DNA from: Bryobacterales bacterium
GTDB taxonomy: Bacteria > Acidobacteriota > Terriglobia > Bryobacterales > Bryobacteraceae
Length of the DNA: 41,773 bases
Direction: 5' to 3'
Assembly: GCA_020851655.1 (NCBI GenBank)
Contig: JADZCI010000046.1
Coordinates: 1 to 41,773, forward strand
Below the pieces are notes generated by a model. It had not been told where the DNA came from, searched no databases, and worked only from the letters and a program-made list of their open reading frames with translations. This document shows positions 16,731-24,729 of the stretch, one piece after another. Numbering within the stretch: position 1 is the first letter of the stretch; each line of letters begins with the position of its first letter. Position numbers and translations under genes: made by a program.

Positions 16731-16767
16731 GTCTCGGATCGTGGAATTGAGAGAATACTGCCGAGAC
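16731..16767 (-). repeat. 7-bp inverted repeat in the leader of the PEP-CTERM gene
   Basis: GTCTCGG (16731-16737) and CCGAGAC (16761-16767) are perfect inverted copies separated by 23 bases. The distal arm overlaps the predicted -10 of the PEP-CTERM gene and the proximal arm lies just before its ribosome-binding site. It could be an operator or a leader hairpin. It is short enough to be chance. Confidence 0.4.
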
Positions 16768-16792
16768 TAACCGTTCACTGGCGGCAAGTCAA
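16764..16792 (-). promoter_or_regulatory. possible promoter of the PEP-CTERM gene
   Basis: On the minus strand TTGACT (16787-16792), five of six matches, is followed after 17 bases by TAGTCT (16764-16769), which is only three of six. It lies about 50 bases before the ATG at 16717. No sigma54-type -24/-12 element, known for some PEP-CTERM genes, is seen here. Confidence 0.4.
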
Positions 16793-16810
16793 CCGGGTCA
16801 CTCCGGCGTG

Positions 16811-17125
16811 TCACTCCGCCGGCTCGACCTGCACGTCCGTCAGCCAGAAGTACTCGTCATTGACGTTGACGGTGGCTTTGATGTGCCGGCCTTCGGCGAG
16901 TTTGGCGAAATCGGCTTCGTTGGGGACGGGGAAGTCCATCGTCATCGCTTCCATCCAGTCGCCGATTTTGTCGTGCTTGATGACGGCGATTTTTTCGCCG
17001 GGCCGGAGACGGAGGACTTCACCCTTCAAGGCGTACTGCTTCTTGGCTGGACCCCGTCCGGCGGGTTGCTTTTTCGAGCACCCGGCCAGAGTTGCCAGGG
17101 CGAGGAGCCATTCGCGGCGTTTCAT
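16811..17125 (-). CDS. CusF-like copper-binding lipoprotein
   Basis: This encodes 104 residues. The N-terminus MKRREWLLALATLAGCSKKQ has a lipobox (LAGC), so the mature protein is probably lipid-anchored at Cys16. The mature part is a small OB-fold protein of the CusF family. The metal-binding signature is clear: a His in IKHDKIGDW and the Met pair in MEAMTMDFPV, with the nearby Trp that stacks on Cu(I) in E. coli CusF. The closing half, GRHIKATVNVNDEYFWLTDV, is typical. In CusF the role is periplasmic Cu(I)/Ag(I) handover to an RND efflux pump, but no cusCBA genes are here. The ATG overlaps the stop of the upstream acyl-CoA dehydrogenase by four bases (ATGA), so it is translationally coupled to a gene with no obvious copper role. 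The same fold is also found in other copper-handling lipoproteins. Confidence 0.85.
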   Translation of the reverse strand: MKRREWLLALATLAGCSKKQPAGRGPAKKQYALKGEVLRLRPGEKIAVIKHDKIGDWMEAMTMDFPVPNEADFAKLAEGRHIKATVNVNDEYFWLTDVQVEPAE

Positions 17126-18291
17126 TTGTAGGCGGGGACCCCCGTTACGCGTTCGCCGATCACCAGCGTGTGGATATGATCGGTGCCCTCGTATGTCTTC
17201 ACGGTTTCGAGATTACACATGTGGCGCATGATGGGGTAGTCGTCGATGATGCCGTTGGCGCCCAGAAGGTCGCGGCTCAGCCGGGCGCACTCCAGCGCCA
17301 TGGCGACGTTGTTCCTCTTCAGCATCGAAATGTGGGCTGGAAGGAGTTTCTTCTTGTCTTTGAGACGCCCACATTGAATGGCGAGCAATTGCCCCTTGGT
17401 GATCTCGGTCGCCATCCAGGCCAGCTTCTCCTGAACCAGTTGGTGCGAGGCGATGGGCCTGTCGTCGAACTGCTTCCGCATCACGGTGTACTGGCGCGCC
17501 GTCTCCAGGCAATCCATGGCCGCGCCCAGCACGCCCCAGCCGATTCCGAACCGCGCCTGCGAGAGACACCCGAGCGCCGCTTTCAACCCGATCGCTTCAG
17601 GGAGCAGATTCGCGGCTGGAATACGGCAGTCCGACAGCACGAGGCTGGAAGTCACCGATGCTCGCATCGACAGTTTGCCGTGGATGTCGGAGGACGTGAA
17701 TCCAGGCGTGCCGCGCTCGACCAGGAACCCGCGGATTCCACCGGAGGTTCTGGCCCAGACGATGGCGACGTCGGCGACTGTCCCATTCGTAATCCAGGTC
17801 TTCTCGCCGTTCAGGATCCATTCGGCGCCGCGCTCTTCAGCGCGGGTGGTCATGCCGCCGGGGTTGGAGCCGAAGCCCGGTTCGGTGAGTCCGAAGCAGC
17901 CGATGGCCTCGCCCGATTGAAGACGCGGCAGCCATTTCTGCTTCTGCGATTCCGAGCCGTAGGCGAAGATCGGGTACATAACGAGCGCGCCTTGCACGGA
18001 GACAAAGCTGCGCAACCCCGAGTCTCCGCGCTCGAGTTCCTGCATGATCAGGCCGTATTCGACGTTGCTCATCCCGGCGCAGCCGTAGCCTTCCAGATTC
18101 GCGCCCAGGAATCCCAGCCCGGCCATCTGTGGGATCAGGTCTTTCGGAAAGCGGCCTTCGTTGTAGCACTCCTTGATGACCGGGATCACCTTCTGTTCGA
18201 CGAATTGCCGGGCGGTTTGCCGGACCAGGCGTTCTTCCTCATTGAAGAGCGTGTCGATTTCGAGATAGTCAAAACCGCGATACGATGCCAT
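17122..18291 (-). CDS. acyl-CoA dehydrogenase, glutaryl-CoA dehydrogenase type
   Basis: This encodes 389 residues, full length for an FAD-dependent acyl-CoA dehydrogenase. Signs of the glutaryl-CoA branch are the substrate-carboxylate Arg at residue 94 in GLRSFVSVQGALVMYPI and the catalytic Glu368 in TYEGTDHIHTLVIG, both at positions close to those of human GCDH (Arg94, Glu370). FAD-binding words CFGLTEPGFGSNPGG and WITNGTVADVAIVWA are present. It would oxidise and decarboxylate glutaryl-CoA to crotonyl-CoA in lysine, tryptophan or aromatic-ring catabolism, passing electrons to ETF. It follows the dehydratase-like gene by 36 bases and overlaps the CusF-like gene by four. Its start codon lies in the loop of a perfect 10-bp inverted repeat. 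No other gene of glutarate catabolism is in the window. Confidence 0.93.
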   Translation of the reverse strand: MASYRGFDYLEIDTLFNEEERLVRQTARQFVEQKVIPVIKECYNEGRFPKDLIPQMAGLGFLGANLEGYGCAGMSNVEYGLIMQELERGDSGLRSFVSVQGALVMYPIFAYGSESQKQKWLPRLQSGEAIGCFGLTEPGFGSNPGGMTTRAEERGAEWILNGEKTWITNGTVADVAIVWARTSGGIRGFLVERGTPGFTSSDIHGKLSMRASVTSSLVLSDCRIPAANLLPEAIGLKAALGCLSQARFGIGWGVLGAAMDCLETARQYTVMRKQFDDRPIASHQLVQEKLAWMATEITKGQLLAIQCGRLKDKKKLLPAHISMLKRNNVAMALECARLSRDLLGANGIIDDYPIMRHMCNLETVKTYEGTDHIHTLVIGERVTGVPAYK

Positions 18292-18308
18292 ACCGTTTCA
18301 TCGTATCG
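18278..18308. repeat. perfect 10-bp inverted repeat around the start codon of the acyl-CoA dehydrogenase
   Basis: CGATACGATG (18278-18287) and CATCGTATCG (18299-18308) are exact inverted copies with an 11-base spacer that contains the start codon (18289-18291). One arm encodes residues 2-5 of the enzyme and the other lies in the gap after the upstream stop. As RNA it would form a stable hairpin presenting or hiding the start codon. As DNA it has the size of a TetR/GntR-type operator. Confidence 0.7.
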
Positions 18309-18327
18309 AGGAGCGGCGCGCGAGCGT

Positions 18328-19524
18328 TTACCAGTTGGAGCGTGTGCCGTCGGGCAGGGACATGGCTTCGTCCCGCCAGGTGACGCCGGCTTTGAGGGCG
18401 TGGCGCACTTCCTTCCAGTTGACTGCCAGGCCCAAACCGGGACGTTCCGTAATCGCCAGGTGTCCGCCGGCATCCACCTCAAACTCGTTCCACTGCGATT
18501 CGTCGACGTAGCGCAGCCAGGGGTCCACTTCTCCGGTCGCCCCGGAGGCGTTGTAGTGTATGCCCTTCGACCACTCGAGAATCCAGCCGGCCCGGCTCTG
18601 CGCCACAACGTGCAGGCACGCCATGAATGCAATGGGCGACAGCGGGCAGTGGGGCGCGACGGCGAGCCCGTTGGCTTCGGCGATGGAAGCGATTTCCGCG
18701 CAGTTGCTGATGCCGCCGGCGTGCACCAGGTCCGGCTGAAGGATGTGCGCGCCGCGGCCCGCGGCCACGTCGGAGAATTCCGCCACCGTGCACATCCGCT
18801 CTCCGGTGGCGATCGGCACGTGCGTGATGGCGGCGATATCTGGCAGCCAGCGGTTGTAGTCCGGACGGACAGGTTCCTCGTAAAAGAGCGGACGAGCAAA
18901 TTCGAGTTCTTTCGCCAGGCGGCGCGCCATCGGAACATTGCAGCGGCCATGAAAATCGAAGGCGATGTCCACATCGGGGCCGACGGCCTCGCGCACCGCG
19001 CCGGCGCGAGCGACGGCGGCCTGAATGCCGCCGTAGGTATCGATGGCCGCCAGCGGCGGGCAGGCGTTCATCTTGATGGCGCGCGCTCCCTCGGAGACCA
19101 CTCGCGCCGCTTCTTCGGCGGCGGCGCCCGGTGTGTTGTTGTTGCCACCGGCCCAGCGATAGACCTTGACACGGTCACGGACCCGGCCGCCCAGCAACCG
19201 GTAGATGGGCTGGTTGACCGCCTTGCCGTAGATGTCCCAAAGCGCGATTTCGATTCCACCTAGCGCACTCATGTAGTGCGCGCCGCCATGGTAGAAATTC
19301 TGATCGTAGGCGCCGCGGACGAGACGCTTGATATCGGACGCATCCTGTCCGGCAAACAGCTCGGCAAGCTGGTGGACCGCCGCTTCGGCTGGGTTGAGTT
19401 GGCCTTCGACGGTAAATTCACCATATCCTTCAATTCCGGCCGAGGTTTCGACTCGGAGGAGGCCCCAGCGCGGCGCCACTTGCGCGGTTTCGATTCTCTC
19501 GATCTTGATGGATGCGTGCGCCAT
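18328..19524 (-). CDS. enolase-superfamily sugar-acid dehydratase (galactonate dehydratase-like)
   Basis: This encodes 398 residues from ATG 19524; ATG 19536 is also in frame. It is a mandelate racemase/muconate lactonising enzyme-type protein close to D-galactonate dehydratase. The catalytic and metal residues are D190 and H192 (FDFHGR), E216 (FYEEPV), E242 (IATGER), H292 (VAPHCPLSP) and E317 (LEWSK). All six are offset by exactly seven from the D183, H185, E209, E235, H285 and E310 of E. coli DgoD. It should abstract the alpha-proton of a sugar acid and eliminate water to give a 2-keto-3-deoxy acid, in the cytoplasm with Mg2+. Substrate specificity in this superfamily is not safely predicted, so no symbol is given. 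It is first of three leftward genes (dehydratase, acyl-CoA dehydrogenase, CusF-like) and divergent from the TPR gene with 58 bases between starts. Confidence 0.92.
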   Translation of the reverse strand: MAHASIKIERIETAQVAPRWGLLRVETSAGIEGYGEFTVEGQLNPAEAAVHQLAELFAGQDASDIKRLVRGAYDQNFYHGGAHYMSALGGIEIALWDIYGKAVNQPIYRLLGGRVRDRVKVYRWAGGNNNTPGAAAEEAARVVSEGARAIKMNACPPLAAIDTYGGIQAAVARAGAVREAVGPDVDIAFDFHGRCNVPMARRLAKELEFARPLFYEEPVRPDYNRWLPDIAAITHVPIATGERMCTVAEFSDVAAGRGAHILQPDLVHAGGISNCAEIASIAEANGLAVAPHCPLSPIAFMACLHVVAQSRAGWILEWSKGIHYNASGATGEVDPWLRYVDESQWNEFEVDAGGHLAITERPGLGLAVNWKEVRHALKAGVTWRDEAMSLPDGTRSNW

Positions 19525-19582
19525 GGAAGCTCTCATTCTATGCGAGAGACGGCTGCTGGGGGCCGCACTAGTTGATTGGGTC

Positions 19583-21313
19583 ATGATTTTGGGAATACCC
19601 CTGTCCCTATTCCTGGTAGTAGCCCTGCAGACTACTTCGCTCGACCAGGCGTACGAGGCGCTACGCGAGAGGCGATACGACGACGCCGTGCGCGGCTTTC
19701 GGGCCGCGCTTGCGGCCGGCCCGGCCAAGGCGTCCGTTCATAAGGATTTGGCCTATACGCTGTTGAAGATTGGGGAAAACGACGCGGCCAGAGACGAATT
19801 CCATGAAGCCATGCGCTTGGATCCCGCCGATCCCGCCCCGGCTCTCGAGTACGCTTTTCTGTGCTATGAATCCAAGCGGCAGGCCGAAGCGCGGCATGTG
19901 TTCGACCGGATCCGCAAGGAGTTTGAGGGCCCGGCCCGGGCGACCGCCGAACAAGCCTACGAGAACATCGACCGTCCGCTTCGAGAGGGGATTGCCCGAT
20001 GGCGGAAAGCCGTGGAACTCGCGCCAGGCAACGACAGCGCACACGAGGAGTTGGCCCGCCTGGCCGAATCTCGCGACGAGCTGGCGCTGGCCGCTGAACA
20101 CTTCGAGGCGGCGATGAAGTTGCGTCCCGACCGGCCCTCGCTGGCGCTGGACCTCGGCCGCGTGCTCTTGGCGCAAGGTGAGATGGAGCGGGCGCAGGCG
20201 GTGCTTTCCACCGCGGCCACGAGTGTCGAGCCACGTACGGCGGAGTTGGCGCGCGAACTTGCGCCCATGGAAATCGCCAAAGCGCCGCCTCAGGCGCCCC
20301 CCGCGGCCGTGCTAGCCGCCACAGCCAAGCAGATGGGCATGGCCAGCTATCACAAGAGCTACTTGCTCGACGCGCAGCGGTACTTCGAACAAGCTCACGC
20401 CGAAGACCCTTCCGATACGGAGGTCATGTTGAAGCTCGGGCAGATTCACAATTTGCTCGGGCAGGATGAAGCGGCGCTGAAGTGGTTTGGCCGTGCCCGG
20501 AAAGCTCCGGACCCGGAGATTCGCAAGGAAGCCACACGCGCGTGGAGCAACCTGCGCGGCCAGTATGGGCGCATCCTTACCACCGCATGGGCGTATCCGG
20601 TCTATTCATCCCGGTGGAATGCGCTGTTTCTGTACGGACAGGCGAAGACCGAGTTCAGGTTCAGGAAACTGCCGTTCCGGCCCTACCTGTCGGCCCGGAT
20701 CATGGGTGACCTGGGCCTTTCCAAGGGTGAAGACCCGGTGATTCCGGGCGGGATGTTCGGTCCGGTTCCGCTGTCGGAACGGGCGGTGATTCCGGCTGTT
20801 GGGATCACCGCGCCCTTAGGGCGGGGCTTGGCGGCATGGGCCGAGGCGGGTGAGGCGATCCGTTATTCCAGCGGCGCGGGCGCGCGGCTCACGCCCGACT
20901 ACCGGGGCGGGGTGTACTTCAGCCGTGGCTGGGGTTCGCACTTGACCAGCCCGGAAGGCGGCTGGTTTGCCGAACTGGATGTGGACGGAGTGTATCTGAG
21001 CCGCTACGAGCACGACATGCTGGCGGTCGTGCAGAACCGCATCGGGTACACGTCGCCGCCCATCGCGGGTCTCGCCGGTTTTCAGTGGCAGGTGCTGCTG
21101 CACACCAACTTCAACGCGGATGCGAGGGGGCAGTACTGGGCGAACTTTGTCGAGATTGGCCCGGGGTACCGTTTCCGGTGGGATTGGATGCCGCGCAGCC
21201 TGTATTTCGGAGCTATGACACTTGCCGGCAACTATACGGTGATGGAAGGCAATCCCCGCGGGCCGCGTTACCGCGATTTCCGCGTGGGCCTTTGGTATGC
21301 GATTACTCGTTAG
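19583..21313 (+). CDS. TPR protein with C-terminal outer-membrane-barrel-like domain
   Basis: This encodes 576 residues from ATG 19583, chosen because it gives a signal peptide (MILGIPLSLFLVVALQTTS). The frame is open further upstream but without a plausible export signal. Residues about 20-310 are tetratricopeptide-like helices (AYEALRERRYDDAVRGFRAA, LAYTLLKIGENDAARDEFHE, LGQIHNLLGQDEAALKWFGR). Residues about 330-576 switch to alternating, aromatic-rich beta segments (LPFRPYLSARIMGDLG, FVEIGPGYRFRWDW, YRDFRVGLWYAITR) that resemble the beta-barrel of NfrA/PgaA-type proteins. TPR plus barrel is the layout of PgaA, BcsC and PelB, which export exopolysaccharide across the outer membrane. This one is shorter, with a barrel region of about 245 residues. 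Its end overlaps the next gene by 17 bases. The export role is inferred from architecture. Confidence 0.82.
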   Translation: MILGIPLSLFLVVALQTTSLDQAYEALRERRYDDAVRGFRAALAAGPAKASVHKDLAYTLLKIGENDAARDEFHEAMRLDPADPAPALEYAFLCYESKRQAEARHVFDRIRKEFEGPARATAEQAYENIDRPLREGIARWRKAVELAPGNDSAHEELARLAESRDELALAAEHFEAAMKLRPDRPSLALDLGRVLLAQGEMERAQAVLSTAATSVEPRTAELARELAPMEIAKAPPQAPPAAVLAATAKQMGMASYHKSYLLDAQRYFEQAHAEDPSDTEVMLKLGQIHNLLGQDEAALKWFGRARKAPDPEIRKEATRAWSNLRGQYGRILTTAWAYPVYSSRWNALFLYGQAKTEFRFRKLPFRPYLSARIMGDLGLSKGEDPVIPGGMFGPVPLSERAVIPAVGITAPLGRGLAAWAEAGEAIRYSSGAGARLTPDYRGGVYFSRGWGSHLTSPEGGWFAELDVDGVYLSRYEHDMLAVVQNRIGYTSPPIAGLAGFQWQVLLHTNFNADARGQYWANFVEIGPGYRFRWDWMPRSLYFGAMTLAGNYTVMEGNPRGPRYRDFRVGLWYAITR

Positions 21314-23243
21314 TATTGCACTCGCCTGGCCTCTGGCGGCGCAACCGGGCACGTACTATGCGTGCGGCCCCGATGCGCCGGCGTGGGGCCGCATCCTGAG
21401 CGCGGTTAGTTTCACCCCGGCGCCGGAAGCATCGGCATCCGTGATTGTGTGCGACACGGGGGAGGGTCAGCCTTCCTCACTACGCGTGCTGACGGGGGAC
21501 TCCGAAGCATCGCGCGCGCTCGGGTGGACCCGTCTCGACCAGACAGTGAGTGTGCGCAACGTGGTGGACGCGCGCAGTCCCGATCTCAAGATCATCTGGC
21601 AGGAGGCCGTTTCCATACCCAGGACTGCCGCGCCGGCCAGCGCCACGGTGTTCGCGCGGGAAAAATGGTCGGGCGCGCCGTTGGTGGCCGGCCTGCGCCG
21701 GGATCAAGGTGCGGTGCTGTGGCTGGCCGTCGGGCCCGGGCAGCAGGGCTTCGAGCGCTTCCCGTACCTGCTGCAAGCCATGGCGGATCTCGGCGTCGAG
21801 TTTCCGTTCCGGTCCCGGCGGCTGTGGGCGTTTTTCGATTCCGCCTACCGCTCCCGCGTGGACCTGGAGTACTTTGCGCGCCGCTGGCGGGAATCGGGCA
21901 TCGCCGCGCTCCACGTGGCGTCATGGCACTACATGGAGCCGGATGCCGGGCGCGATCAATATCTCAAAGACTTGATCGAGGCGTGCCACCGGCATTCAAT
22001 TCTGGTCTACGCCTGGATCGAGTTGCCGCACGTCAGCCAGCGCTTCTGGGACCAGCACCCGGGATGGCGGGAGAAGACCGCGCTGCTACAGGACGCCCAT
22101 TTGGACTGGCGGCGGCTGATGAACCTGGCCAACCCCGATTGCGCCGGCGCGGTGCAGACACTCGTCTCGTCGATGCTGGACCGCTTTGACTGGGACGGCG
22201 CAAACCTCGCGGAACTGTACTTTGAATCGCCGCTGGGCTATGCCAACGCGGCGCGATTCACCCCGATGAACGATGATGTTCGCGCGGCCTTCCGCCAGAA
22301 ACGCGGATTCGATCCGCTGGAAGCCTTCACGCCGGCATCGCCGCGCTACTATGCGCGGAACGCCAAGCCGATGCGAGCCTTTCTGGATTTTCGCGCCGGC
22401 CTGGCCTACCGGCTCCAAACCGAGTGGGTGCGCAAACTGCAGGCAGTGAAGAAATCGAAACCCCATCTCGACCTGGTGCTGACCCATGTTGACGACCGGT
22501 TGGACCAGACCATGCGGGACACGATCGGCGCCGATGCGCCCCGCACGCTGGCCTTCGCCGAACAGGAGCAGGTGCGTTTCCTGATCGAAGATCCGGCCAC
22601 GGTGTGGGACCGCGGACCAAACCGGTATACCGAACTCGCCGGGCTCTATTCGAAGATCGCCCGCCGCCGCGATCTGTTGTCCATCGACATCAACATCGTG
22701 GACCGCTACCAGGATGTGTATCCGACGCGGCAGCAGACGGGCGTTGAGTTCCTACAGTTGGTCAACCTGGCGTCGCGCGCGTTTCCGCAGGTTGCGCTCT
22801 ACTTTGAGGCGTCCATCGCCAAGCCGGATTTGCCGCTGCTGGCCTCGGCCGCGGCGGTAGTCAGCCGGCGGGAAGACGAGTTGGTGGTCGAAGACCGCGT
22901 AGGGGTTCGCTGGCGGGGTCCGGCGCTGGTCAACGGCTTGTTGTGGCCTTTTCAGGACGGTGAGGTGTTGTGGCTGCCCACCGGAAAAGTGGACGTGCGG
23001 AAGAGCGATCAGGCGCCGCCGTTCCGGATACTCGACTTCACCGCCGGCATTGCCGAGGCGCGGTGGGAAGCCGGGGAGTTTCGTTGGAAATACAACTCGG
23101 GCGCGCGGGTCATGATCACGTTTGACCGCCCGGTCTCCGTCGCGATCGATGGCGGCGCGGGTGAACTGCGCGGTCGCGGCGCCTGGCTCCCTCAGGGCGC
23201 CCACGTGGTTTCCGTACGCGCGGCGCCGGGCGTTACCGATTAG
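21297..23243 (+). CDS. secreted TIM-barrel protein, glycoside-hydrolase-like
   Basis: This encodes 648 residues with a short signal peptide (MRLLVSIALAWPLAAQ). An N-terminal beta-rich region (about 16-170) precedes a (beta/alpha)8-like domain (about 175-520). The strand-loop words are RLWAFFDSAYRS, ALHVASWHYMEPDAG, SILVYAWIELPHVSQRFW, DWDGANLAELYFESPLGYAN and LDLVLTHVDDRLDQTM. Glu/Asp residues at strand ends (NLAELYFES, THVDDR, SIDINIVDRYQD) could be catalytic. A beta-sandwich-like C-terminal part follows. It resembles family-10-like hydrolase proteins, but I cannot assign a GH family. The start overlaps the TPR-barrel gene by 17 bases, so the two are coupled. In Pga and Pel systems a periplasmic hydrolase or deacetylase partners the TPR porin, and this pair may be analogous. 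Its stop overlaps the convergent HlyD-gene stop by four bases. Confidence 0.75.
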   Translation: MRLLVSIALAWPLAAQPGTYYACGPDAPAWGRILSAVSFTPAPEASASVIVCDTGEGQPSSLRVLTGDSEASRALGWTRLDQTVSVRNVVDARSPDLKIIWQEAVSIPRTAAPASATVFAREKWSGAPLVAGLRRDQGAVLWLAVGPGQQGFERFPYLLQAMADLGVEFPFRSRRLWAFFDSAYRSRVDLEYFARRWRESGIAALHVASWHYMEPDAGRDQYLKDLIEACHRHSILVYAWIELPHVSQRFWDQHPGWREKTALLQDAHLDWRRLMNLANPDCAGAVQTLVSSMLDRFDWDGANLAELYFESPLGYANAARFTPMNDDVRAAFRQKRGFDPLEAFTPASPRYYARNAKPMRAFLDFRAGLAYRLQTEWVRKLQAVKKSKPHLDLVLTHVDDRLDQTMRDTIGADAPRTLAFAEQEQVRFLIEDPATVWDRGPNRYTELAGLYSKIARRRDLLSIDINIVDRYQDVYPTRQQTGVEFLQLVNLASRAFPQVALYFEASIAKPDLPLLASAAAVVSRREDELVVEDRVGVRWRGPALVNGLLWPFQDGEVLWLPTGKVDVRKSDQAPPFRILDFTAGIAEARWEAGEFRWKYNSGARVMITFDRPVSVAIDGGAGELRGRGAWLPQGAHVVSVRAAPGVTD

Positions 23244-24553
23244 TTGATGCGGACCTCTTCGCCGTCTTTCAGGCCTTCCTCGATCGCCGTGGAAGGGCCG
23301 TTGCTGAGGCTGATCTTGACGGCGCGTCTTTCGAACCCGGCCGCTGTCTTCACTTCGACGAACGCCTCACCGCCCGAATGCCTGATAGCTTGTGTCGGGA
23401 CGATGATGGCGTCTTCGGCCTCGCCGATCGGGACCTCGGCCCAAGCTGAGAGGTCGGGGATGACCTTGCCGTCCGCATTGGTGATTTGTACTACGATGGG
23501 CACCGTTCGAATGAAGTAACTCTGGCGCGGGCCCGTTGCCAGAGCGCCAATGCGGCTGACCTTACCCGTATAGGTCACGCCTGGATATGCGTCCAGCCCG
23601 ATCACGGCATCCTGGCCGATTCGGACCTTGCCGCTGTCGGCCTGGTTGATGACGCCTTCGACCTCCATGGTGGAGGAATCGATGATCTTCATGAACGGCT
23701 GCCGCGGGGAGACCCGGTCGCCTACCTGGATCTGCCGCTGTTCGCCGCCGGGCTGAAACAAGGTCTGCATGACCGCCAGTCCGCTCATAGGGGCGCGAAT
23801 GGTCAGGCGGCTCAGGTCGTCCTGGAAGCGGTCCACCCGCAACTTCTGCATATCGCGGGAGATTTCGAGATTTCTGAGGTCCGCGCGTTGAGAGATTCGC
23901 GTCCGCGGGATGTCGGCCTGGAGTTCTCTGTAGGCGGCTTGGGCTTCGTCGACGCTGAGTTGCAGCAACTCGCGGTCGATGCTGGTGCGGATGGCGGTAG
24001 TCCGGAAGTCGAGCTTGGCCTTGTCAAGGCTGGCCTGGGCAACATGGAGCTGTTGCTCAAGATTTCCCGTGTCCACAGCCTGTTCGGCGATGCGGCGCTT
24101 GATCGAATTCTCGTAATCCTTGAGGATCGCGAGCTCGTCATCAACGGTGTCGCGTGTGTTCTGCGGATCGAATTCGGCCACCACTTCGCCTTGGTTCACC
24201 CGGGTTCCGGAAGCGGCCACGCTCATGAGGTTCAACTCGCGGCTCGAACCAGGCCCGCGCAGGTGTGGCGCGGTGATGTTGGCAAAGTGGCGGGCGACTG
24301 TGTTTCCCGTGATGCGGACGCGGTACTCGATGTTCCCCCGGCGGGCGGCGGCTGTCTGGAACTGCGCCGCTGCCGGCGGATTGGGCGGCCGTGTGTCCAT
24401 GAAGTACCAAAGGGCAACGGCGCCCACAACTGTCAGCAGCGCCGCGGCGGCCTTCCATCCATGGCGGCGCGGAGGCGGGGGCGGAACCACAGTGGGTTTT
24501 TGCGGAGCCGGTTGGTCCGGCGTCGGGACAGGGATCGGCAGGACGGCTGGCAT
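23240..24553 (-). CDS. HlyD/MFP-family periplasmic adaptor
   Basis: This encodes 437 residues from ATG 24553; a GTG at 24574 is the other option. A proline-rich cytoplasmic segment (PVPTPDQPAPQKP, then PPPPPRRHG) leads to one transmembrane helix (about 34-53, AAALLTVVGAVALWYF). A lipoyl half (ITAPHLRGPG... VNQGEVVAEFDPQNT), a helical hairpin (about 120-230) and the second lipoyl half (LTIRAPMSGLAVM) come next. A beta-barrel with IGQDAVIGLDAYPGVTYTGKVSRIGAL and a membrane-proximal domain (DAIIVPTQAIRHSGG) complete the fold. Such adaptors link an inner-membrane ABC, MFS or RND transporter to an outer-membrane channel. No transporter partner is adjacent; the nearest MacB-like permease is 13 kb away. 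It overlaps the convergent TIM-barrel gene by four bases, with stop codons interlocked. Confidence 0.92.
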   Translation of the reverse strand: MPAVLPIPVPTPDQPAPQKPTVVPPPPPRRHGWKAAAALLTVVGAVALWYFMDTRPPNPPAAAQFQTAAARRGNIEYRVRITGNTVARHFANITAPHLRGPGSSRELNLMSVAASGTRVNQGEVVAEFDPQNTRDTVDDELAILKDYENSIKRRIAEQAVDTGNLEQQLHVAQASLDKAKLDFRTTAIRTSIDRELLQLSVDEAQAAYRELQADIPRTRISQRADLRNLEISRDMQKLRVDRFQDDLSRLTIRAPMSGLAVMQTLFQPGGEQRQIQVGDRVSPRQPFMKIIDSSTMEVEGVINQADSGKVRIGQDAVIGLDAYPGVTYTGKVSRIGALATGPRQSYFIRTVPIVVQITNADGKVIPDLSAWAEVPIGEAEDAIIVPTQAIRHSGGEAFVEVKTAAGFERRAVKISLSNGPSTAIEEGLKDGEEVRIN

Positions 24554-24729
24554 GGCAGTTTTGAGGCGGCCCACCTTAGCGCAGCCTCATATACTTAGGC
24601 GCTCTGAGATGCACGCCAGGTTACAGGGGTCACGTGGTGTTCGGGGCTCATTCCCGGGCAAAGCGTGCCCCGGCCAGGGCTGTTTTGGGGTTCCGGAGAG
24701 GCTCTAAACTGGAAAACGGGGATGGTTCA

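Noticed and set aside
17092..19263. A 723-codon open frame on the plus strand
   Set aside because: It is antisense to the dehydratase and acyl-CoA dehydrogenase, both with clear catalytic motifs. Long antisense frames are expected in high-GC DNA, and the translation shows no domain.
24575..24729. A promoter for the DUF1501 gene using TATACT at 24590
   Set aside because: The nearest -35-like word is 23 bases away, too far; no other element was seen in this 155-base gap.
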